NCBI RefSeq assembly: GCF_000006565.2
Contig: NC_031477.1
Coordinates: 5,666,183 to 5,730,182, forward strand
Source of the DNA: Toxoplasma gondii ME49
Taxonomy: Eukaryota; Apicomplexa; Conoidasida; Eucoccidiorida; Sarcocystidae
Direction of reading: 5' to 3'
DNA length: 64,000 nt
A program made the translations under genes and the position numbers. Positions 56,401-64,000 of this stretch are shown piece after piece (the first letter of the stretch is position 1; every line of letters begins with the position of its first letter). The notes below the pieces were generated by a model, which was not told the origin of the DNA, made no database searches, and was given only the letters and a program-made list of their open reading frames with translations.

Positions 56401-58913
56401 AATTCTTTCACGTGTTGTCACACGCTTCTTTCGTTTTCAGACTCTATCAAGAAGTAAGTCGACACACTTTGGCTATCTGGGCTGGCTTGGTCTTTCTAGT
56501 AGGCAATGTCAACACACAAAAGATTTTGACCAGCTCTCACGCTCATCACGCATTCATCCACACATGGAATCACTTTGGAGTCCACCTCCATTTCAGTGTG
56601 CGCTGATCTTGTTGTCGTCCGCAAATACGAGGTGAACCCTCGACCCGTGTAATGGCTTAGAGACAGTTGAGGAAGGCGGTCCTATCCGAGATCGAACTAG
56701 CCACCTTTTAGATGCTCGTTCCTGTCATTCCCGAGTTAGCACAGCCCTGTTAGCGCCTCCGGTAAGATAACCTTTCCACCTGATGGACCGCTATACAAGT
56801 CCTCTCGTTTTCTTTCCCTCAGAGCACATGTCTCAGCCAAAAGTTGCTCCGTGTGCAGATACGGGCTACATTCCCGAAGGGAAGACTGATCTACGACGCC
56901 TAACCTGTTTGTATTGTATCGAACTAGCACATCTCGCGATCATCGAGCGTATCAACAAGATTTAGTCAATCCCGAAGATATCTGAGACGATCACGCTATT
57001 CCAAATCACAGCCAGAGCCTGTGTGTGCCACCTCTCCAAGGCTTTGTCATCGGAACTCATTAGCATCAAGCTTGACGGCAATTTCGCAAGAAATGTGCAG
57101 TAAGGTCCTACTCTGTTGCCAGGCTTCCACAAAGGCTGCCCCAAGCCCTCAACATCGGTCTGCGGCTTTTCCAACGAACACAATACGCACCCTGAAAAAA
57201 CCTAGTGGTCATCATGTGAATCGGACATCTGTCCAACAAAGTCACAATCGAGTGAACAATGCAACCAGAATCGTGAGCTTAGGCTGGAGACTCGCCATTT
57301 CAGAACTCCCTGAACATGTTATTCAAGCCGAGCCTGATGTGTGGACACTCGCCAGCAAACAAGCCAGTGTGTACAATTTGCCGTGTCGTTCCGGAGTGTA
57401 TCGAAGTAGCAAATGTGTCAAGTTGTCACAGGCATCGATGCTCTGGTATGCTGAAGAAGGGTCAAGTGTTTGCTGTGAGTCTGTGAGGGACTCTCGCTGG
57501 CCGCTAGCTCTCGGCGCTGTTCGCTGCTTTACCCTCCTCCCGTCTGTCCCACCAGCGTCGTCCGAACTGGTAAAAAGGCGGGGCGGCAGGCAGGGTATAC
57601 AGCCGTTACCTTTCCGTGTCTTTCTTTTCGGCTTTTTCTCATGTTACGAACGGCTTCCCCGTTCGCTGTTCAGTTCCTTCAAAAACCTCCCCGTTGTTTT
57701 CCGTGAAAAGTTGCCTCCGACCGCCGCGTGTATATGCCACTCAGACCTACGTAACGTTGTTGCTGTCTTCTTTGCCAACTGATTTTTTTTCTGTTGAAGA
57801 GCCTGTTAGTTTGCGGATGTGCGTATTCCTCCGTATGGATGGTTTCACTCGTTTACAGTCGCTGTTGGTTTCCCTCGCTTCTTGGCTGTTTCTGAGTGTC
57901 ACCGCAAGCGTGCAGCACAGCAGCACGGCTGCTTCGGATCGCTGAACAAGCTCTTGTCTGTTTCAGACCACGTTTCGCGTTTGCTCTCACAAGAACAAAT
58001 TTTCAATAAGACATCTGGGATGAACGGCAAAAATGCCTTCCTGGGAGGCATTTTCTGACCTCACATTTTCCACGAAGGAATGGGCTTTCTCGATCCCTGC
58101 TTTAGCCGTCCGCCTCTTCGCCGTCCCCAGGGGCTTGTCTTGATGTCGTCCTGTGAAAATCAACTCCCCGTCGTATCCATGACGCCTCGCGATCTAAACC
58201 CATCAAGCGGACTGGAAAGTAAAGGTATCTAGCGTCTCAAGTGGTGTTTCTGTGTTCAGTCGGCCACCGAAACGGCGCCCCTGGATGATAGCTCTGCTGT
58301 TCTTAGGGAAGACCTCTCCGTTATTTATCGTCTCTCAGTCACTTGTCTCTCCGTATTTTAGCCCCTTCCCAGCCTTGTTAAATTTCTTCTCTCTATTTTC
58401 CCCCGGTGGAAGGGAGCGGGCCCCAATGCCCCCGTGTCTCCTCCCTACCTCTATGTGTTGGGAAGCCTTTCCTGTGGGCACTCTCTGTGGCGTGGCACGT
58501 GTATTCTCTGGTTTTCTTGTTTTCTTTTCTGTCCGCCGACAAACGGGTCGCCAAGTCGGCAGGTTTTAAAAGTAAATGAGGCTCGTGATTCCCTCATTGG
58601 TCTATGTCTCGCCTCTGCAGCTCCTCCCGGTTCCCGGGTCTCTCGCTGGTGGCCCTGTTCGTTGCCTGCATCCGCGCTGACTTTCCCGGTCTTTGTCTCC
58701 GAGTTCGAGTGACGACCACTCGCCTTCTTAACCGTTTGCTTCTTTCCTCTTCATCTGCTCACCCTCTGGTTTCTAGATGTGTCTCGGCCTCGTCTGGGCC
58801 GCTCGTCTTTGCCTTGGCGGCGGCCGGCGTCTCAGACTGTGAACCGTGAATCCTTTCGGCTGCGAGTTCTCTCATCGCCTCTCTCGACCTGTCTCTCTGC
58901 CCCTGTCAGCACG
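53436..58913. other. 5.5-kb spacer between the AP2 and VPS13-like genes
   Basis: No supported gene. It should hold the AP2 3' UTR and the promoter and leader of the VPS13-like gene; pyrimidine-rich sequence from about 58250 to 58910 looks like leader. The two longest plus frames, 207 codons at 55072-55695 and 253 codons at 57021-57782, show no domain, no splice-supported partners and no clear codon bias. No microsatellite of note. Confidence 0.5.
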
Positions 58914-61900
58914 ATGCTGGCATCGGCCGTCGTGGACCTCATCAACAATGCAGCGAGCGAGTTCGTGGTGGGCCTGGACAGCAGCCAGCTGGACTTCTCG
59001 GACCTTCTGTCCGGGAAGGTGGATCTGCGGCACCTCCAGCTGAAACAGGCGGCCTTTGACTCGCTGTCTATGCCCGTAAAGCTTCTCTTCAGCTACATCG
59101 GTCGGATCCGCGTCGAGGTCCCGCTCTTCTCTCTCATGACGAGCCCGCTGGATGTGGAGGTCGACGATATCTTGGTTGTTCTCGGGACGCATCCCGCGGA
59201 CGAGTGGGATGCAGAGTCCTTCAAGAGCGTGTACTTGAACCAGAAAGAAGCGTCTCTCCAGCACAGCGAGTTCCAGTCGATGTTCTCGGCCATCGAGAGC
59301 GGCCTCACCTGGTCCATGCTCCTCACGCTTGCGTCCAACATCCGCGCTTCCGTCAGAAATGTGCACGTTCGAATTGAAGACTTCCACAGTCGGAAGAGCC
59401 GACCCTTCTCGATCGGCTTCTGCGTGAAGCACGCGCTTCTCCACTCCGCGCCGAAGGGCGCAGACACTTCCGAGCCTGGCTTCTGCACCCCCTCCGGTTC
59501 TCTCCAGGAAAACATGCTCTTCAAGATGATCTCCGTGGACGGTTTCGGCTTTTACATCGACGCCATCGCTGACCCTGAATGGCCCTTCTCTCGACCCCAC
59601 ACACCCGCGAGAGCGACGGACACCGCGAAACGGAGACGTGGAACCTCTGTGGACGCGGGCACGAACCGGGCGTCCTTCGCCTCCTCTGGCAGCGACCCGG
59701 ACGACAAGAGAGGAGCTCGGCGTCCCCGGAAGGCCTCGAGGCTCTCGTCCGCATCCCGTATTCGCCTTCAGTCTCTTCGCTCTTCGGCGGAAGGAGACAG
59801 TAACCTCTTCGATGTCGGCCAGTACGGGATTCCGCGCTTCCCGGGAGAAAGCGACAACAACTACAACCGGCGCATGTACGAGTCGCTGATGAGTCGCGTC
59901 CTCGAAGACCCATCTCGCGGCGACGGTTTCGCCCGTGGGGCCTACGGTGGGCAGCGGCTTCGCGAGCACCCAGGACGGCCTAGGAAGTTCATGCCGTGGG
60001 ACGACAGGGACGAGGAAAACAGTGCGTCTTCGCCTGTGTGCAGCCGCTGTTCTGGTCCATCGTTGTGCTGCGCGCCAACTCTCCATGGTTCCAAGGGCTC
60101 ACTCTCCTCCGACACTTTGGGCGAGCGAGAGGCGCTGCCGGCTTCTCCAAGACAGGACGTGCCACCGCGAGGTCCTGCGCTCCCCAGGTTCTCTGTCGCC
60201 TACGCCCCACCCCAGGCCGTCGTCCCTGGGCGGAACGGCCCGGCGGCAGGGCCCGAGCAAAGTGGGGGCGGCGGGCCCCTCGCGGGCGCGCCCCTCGCGG
60301 AAGAAGGTGCTCAGCGCGTGCCCGCGGGATCAGCAGGCCCGCCGGCGTCGTCGCTCCCCCCCTCGTCGACGCCTGCGTCCCGGACGGGTCCCGAAGGGAG
60401 ACGCGGCGGGATCTACGGACTCGGCGCATGCATGAACTGCCGGTCGCACACGACCCGCGAAGAGGAAGTCGTCATGCCGGATCGCGGTCCCGAGCTGACG
60501 CAGCCGCGCATTAGCCCCACAGAGAGTTGGATGCCGTACATTGCGGAGTTTTGCAACCCCGTCGACGGACAACACACCGGCACCAAGCGACAGAAGGCAG
60601 ACGACGGGGACGCTGAGCGAGGATGCTCCCGGCCGAACTTCCTCCCGAAGAATACTCAGGAGGCCGAGGCCTCGAACGCAGGGCCTGGACTCTCACAGGG
60701 CGGAGACGCGACTTCGCGGGCCCCCCGCGGGTCGAGAGCTGCGTCTAGCCAGAGAGACGAAAGCGGATGGTTCTCGAACGGGGAGACGCCTCCAGCTTGG
60801 CCAATCTCTCTCACCGGAAACGACGAGTACGAGCAAACATCGTTTCTCGGGGGGCCTGGCGGGTCGCTGCGAAAGCCCCGCGTGAGCGAAAAATCGCCGG
60901 AGAATCCGGTGGAAGCGGACAGACGCGCCGCTTCTTCTTCCTCGATTATCAGCTCTGTGTTTCAGGACGCGAGCGACGCGAGAAACGCCCGACAGGCGAC
61001 CTCGGGCGTGCCGCGGCAGAGGGGAAAGAAGGCCGTCACGGCGCGAGTCTCTTTCGGCGCTCTAGAGGAGAGAGACAGTTCGAGTTCGGACGTTCCCGAG
61101 GAAAGGGATAAAGACGCCGAAAACGGCTCTGCGCCTCGCATCTTCGCGTCTTCTTCCCTGACGCGGCATTCGCCTCCTTCTCTCTCTCCGCTCTCAAGTT
61201 CGGGGCCATCTTCACCGTCTTCTTCCGTTTCGCGGTTTACCGAGTCCCTGCCGCAGTCGACGGCTTCGTCTCCTCTCTCCTCTTCTGATTCGCTTGAGTC
61301 GCGTCGGCCTCTGGAGCTAGGGACTGCGAGTCAACGCGCAAAGTTCACTTCTTCGTTTCTTTTACACTCGTCTCCGCCCTTTCTGACCCTGTCTTCTACC
61401 CCACAGACTTTGGGGACTAGCCAGTCCCCGGGCCCGGAGATCCACGGACCTTCTGTCCCCGACGATCTGTGGGCGTTCCCGAGCGAAACAGACGAGCCGG
61501 GTGGCCCGAAGGCTGGGGCTGGAACGGGTGCGCCTTCTGGCGACGCTTCTGCGTCGGGTGCTGTCTCCCGTGTCTCCCCTCGAAGAGACAGAGAAGAAGA
61601 CGATAACAGTGTCGTGTACTACGACGCGGTCTCGTCCCTTCCGTCTGGCTCTGGAGACGCGCATGGGGTCGACGCCGCTGTAGCGCAAGAGTTCACCTTT
61701 CCAGGAAAGAAAGAGCAGAAGATCTGTGGACTCCCAAGCAAGCCGGCTGTCTCCTTTGCAGCAGACCGAAGTGTCTCGGTCAGCAACGCGTTGTTTTCCA
61801 CATCCCCGCGTCTCGTGCAACCTCGTCTGCCGTCGGGAGCCTGTCAGGTGAGGACAGTCGACAGGCAGAGGCCCGGCGCCCAGCGCGAGGCCCGGGACCG

Positions 61901-63349
61901 GAGAGCACACAGTGTCTCCGTTCCTGGGGCGGGTGCAGGCGAGACCGAGGAGCCTGGTCCTCAGCAGAGCAGAAGGTCGATTGTGCGGGGTCTCCGGAGA
62001 TTCGCGACGCGGAAAATCATGAAAGTAGGGACCCTCGTCACGGCTTTCGGCGGATTGAGTCCGGGCGCGGCTTCCGATGGTGGCTGTGGGGACGCGAAGA
62101 CTTCGAAGGTTGGCGGAAACGCGGTTACAAGTCCGTCTGCCGACTCTGCGTTTTCTAAGAAGGTCCCGTATGCAGTCGGAGACGCCGAGGACGAACCGGA
62201 CCCGACGAAGCGGCTTGGCGAGCGAGGGGGAGCCGGGAGCGACGCGGAGGACGAGGCTGAGTTCGCCGATGCACTCTCGGGAGAAGAGGAAACAAGAGAT
62301 AGCGGGGAGAGCGAGGTTGGGCGTGGATGCAAACGGGTGTCGGAGGCGGCCGAGAAGGAGAGCGAAGCCAGCACCGAAGCGGAGGAAGATGACGAGGGTC
62401 AGAGCAGGGAGGAGAAGAAGCCAGAGACGAAGGCGTTGACCCTGAATGCAGACAAGACCGACGGTTTCCGAGCCTTCATCCTGAGTCTGTGGGACATTCG
62501 CCACGAGTACATCGTCGACCCAGCAGTCTTGGAGGGCCAGGCAAAGCTGTATCTGTCCCTCGTGCCGACGGTGCCCAAGGGCGGGCCTGTAGTTCGGTGC
62601 TGGAGCGCCTGGGGCGAACGACGACGCTTGCCGGAAGAACGGACGGAGGCGCTGCCTTCCTGTGCGTTGTTCGTCACCTTCGTGGACTTGAAGATCACTG
62701 TTTCGGAGGTCCAGGCGCTAAATTTGTGGAAGTGGCTAGAGTACTACTTCACTCTCTACAGCCTCTGGCAGGGCGGCATTTTGGGCTCCTTCGAGAAGCC
62801 GCGGGCCTCGCTCCACGACCAGGAACTGTACCTGAAGGCCTGGCCCCTCAAGCTGCTGCATGCAACGGTAGACTCCCTCGAAGACCCCGACCTCGACGCC
62901 GGCGACGAGGGCCCAGCTAGCGCGACGCAAGGCCCCAAGCAGCGCGACAGTGTGTCGGAGGCCACTCAGACTCCCGACGACCTGGGCAAGGCCACCGGAC
63001 CTGAAGAGACACAAGGGCAGACCGACGGAGAGGAGACTACCTACGACCCGGCCCGCGTCCTCAGATCCTCAGAGGAGATCGCGGCGTTCTGCAAACACTT
63101 CGAGGCTACGCACTCGCTCCAAACGATCTTCATTCTCCGCGCGAAGGCCTTCCATCGCCTGAAAACTCTCAGAGAGAAAATGGGCATCCGCAGCAGACCC
63201 CGGGGCCCGCTCATGCGCCTCTGGAACTTCATCACCTTCGGCCGCTACGCCGCGACTGGCTCCGGCGCCAAAGACGCTCGGGAGAGCCTCGTAGGCGATC
63301 CGGAAGAAGTTGCTCAAGCCAGTCGACAGTTCTTTGAGGGACTGCTCAG
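58914..63349 (+). CDS. VPS13-like (chorein) lipid-transfer protein, first coding exon, continues past the window
   Basis: Bridge-like lipid transporter of membrane contact sites, judged from the N-terminus. It begins MLASAVVDLINNAASEFVVG and continues LDSSQLDFSDLLSGKVDLRH, LQLKQAAFDSLSMPVKLLFS and IGRIRVEVPLFSLMTSPLDV. This is the chorein pattern (VVDVLN..L..YV..LD..QL....W.G.V.L.NL..K..A...L..P......G.I..L....PW.....PV...). RNVHVRIED near 148-156 matches the following VPS13 strand. The exon is about 4.4 kb (1,478 complete codons) and ends at a donor AG|GTAAAA at 63349/63350 in phase 2. Residues of roughly 190-1185 are Ser/Pro/Arg/Glu-rich low complexity. Conserved-looking sequence resumes at SLWDIRHEYIVDPAVLEG (about 1190), WLEYYFTLYSLWQGGILG, and a basic helix FHRLKTLREKMG near 1415. 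The start is the first Met that gives a full chorein N-terminus; upstream in-frame codons are leader-like. Confidence 0.85.
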
Positions 63350-64000
63350 GTAAAAGTGTTCCTCGCGTTATATTCGGAACAAAGACGCCTGTCTAGATCT
63401 ACGTTCTTAGGACTATGCATCACGAGTGAGACGCCTTGTTTAGATCTCGGATGCCTTTTTTCCAGACAAACTACTGTTTTGCTGAAACTGAGGACTCCAC
63501 TAGGGACAGTCGGCCTCTGCTCCGCCGAAACGTCTGTCCGTCGCCTCGACCTTCTGGCTCGGCGTGGGCCCCCGGAAGGAAAGGAACGCGGACGATGCCT
63601 GCTTTCAGAGTGGGCTCGCACCCCGATTGGTTGATGTCATCTCGTAACTGGAGTGGTACTCACACTACGTGGTCTGTGATCGTTTGTGGAAACTCGGGGA
63701 CCCTTGAGCCGGCGCATGCAGCCTTCAGAAAACACGAGCTCGCCAAGATCAAGGCACGCCATCCCGCCTTTTCCATTGTCTCTTTAAATTTGATGTGTTT
63801 GCGTTTCTCGGTCCACTTTGATTCATGGTAGTCATTTCACTTTGCACACCGTCCTGTCTACCCTGTGCACTTGCTTTTTCGCCTGGCCCCGATCTCTCTT
63901 TTCGACCACAAAACGTGTAAAATGGATATCGGTGCTTTTCTTCTCGTCTTTTAGTCGACTCAACGCAGTATCAGGAATACAAAGTGTGTAGTTGTTTCGA
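63350..64000 (+). other. First intron of the VPS13-like gene
   Basis: Begins with GTAAAAG after the 4.4-kb exon. No coding continuation is convincing before the window ends. A CTTTTAG acceptor at about 63954 is followed by a stop within a dozen codons in the required phase, so the next exon probably lies to the right. Confidence 0.55.

Noticed and set aside
56640..56790. Stretch resembling a tRNA T-arm (GAGATCGAACTAGCC)
   Set aside because: No acceptor stem or anticodon arm can be folded around it; not a tRNA.
58872..60086. 404-codon minus-strand frame opposite the VPS13-like exon
   Set aside because: Shadow of the plus-strand chorein coding sequence; no independent domain or splice structure.
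61362..62504. 380-codon minus-strand frame opposite the VPS13-like linker
   Set aside because: Shadow frame over low-complexity Ser/Glu-rich coding DNA.

Overview
The window is nuclear DNA of an apicomplexan of the Toxoplasma gondii group (T. gondii itself or a close sarcocystid such as Hammondia or Neospora; I cannot separate these by eye). The reasons are multi-exon genes with GT-AG introns of a few hundred bases, pyrimidine-rich tracts, very frequent TGCATGC motifs, many AT and GATA microsatellites, an ApiAP2-type regulator with an ACDC-like end, a plastid-type dihydrolipoamide dehydrogenase behind a bipartite leader, and large low-complexity insertions in conserved proteins. I saw no rRNA, tRNA, CRISPR or insertion sequence.

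Layout, left to right. (1) 1-670, minus: 5' part of a rhodanese / 3-mercaptopyruvate sulfurtransferase running off the left edge. (2) 1991-8549, plus: endonuclease III (NTH1), eight exons, complete. (3) 8550-14821: about 6 kb with no gene I can support. (4) 14822-21410, plus: U-box cyclophilin of the PPIL2 type, nine exons, complete. (5) 23366-34996, minus: APC8/CDC23, a TPR subunit of the anaphase-promoting complex, with eleven phase-consistent 5' exons and a less certain 3' end. (6) 39570-43219, plus: plastid-type dihydrolipoamide dehydrogenase (E3), five exons, complete. (7) 47894-53435, plus: a large ApiAP2 protein with three AP2 domains and an ACDC-like C-terminus, two exons. (8) 58914-63349, plus: first coding exon of a VPS13-like (chorein) lipid-transfer protein that continues past the right edge.

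The genes are an ordinary eukaryotic mixture, not an operon: DNA repair, protein folding and ubiquitination linked to splicing, cell-cycle proteolysis, apicoplast metabolism, transcription control and membrane-contact lipid transport. Spacers of 3.6-5.5 kb separate the right-hand genes and probably hold promoters and long 5' leaders. Exon models were built by hand from homology, splice consensus and reading-phase agreement. For NTH1, PPIL2 and E3 the summed exon lengths are exact multiples of three. Initiator codons of NTH1 and the AP2 gene, and the last exons of APC8, are the weakest parts.

No wholly new system stands out. The points most worth a second look are the AP2 protein (third AP2 domain and ACDC both split by insertions), the roughly 1,000-residue insertion in the VPS13-like protein, a recurrent near-palindrome GGTGTATGTACACC in introns and spacers, an 84-bp higher-order GATA satellite inside an APC8 intron, and the unexplained 8.5-14.8 kb interval.
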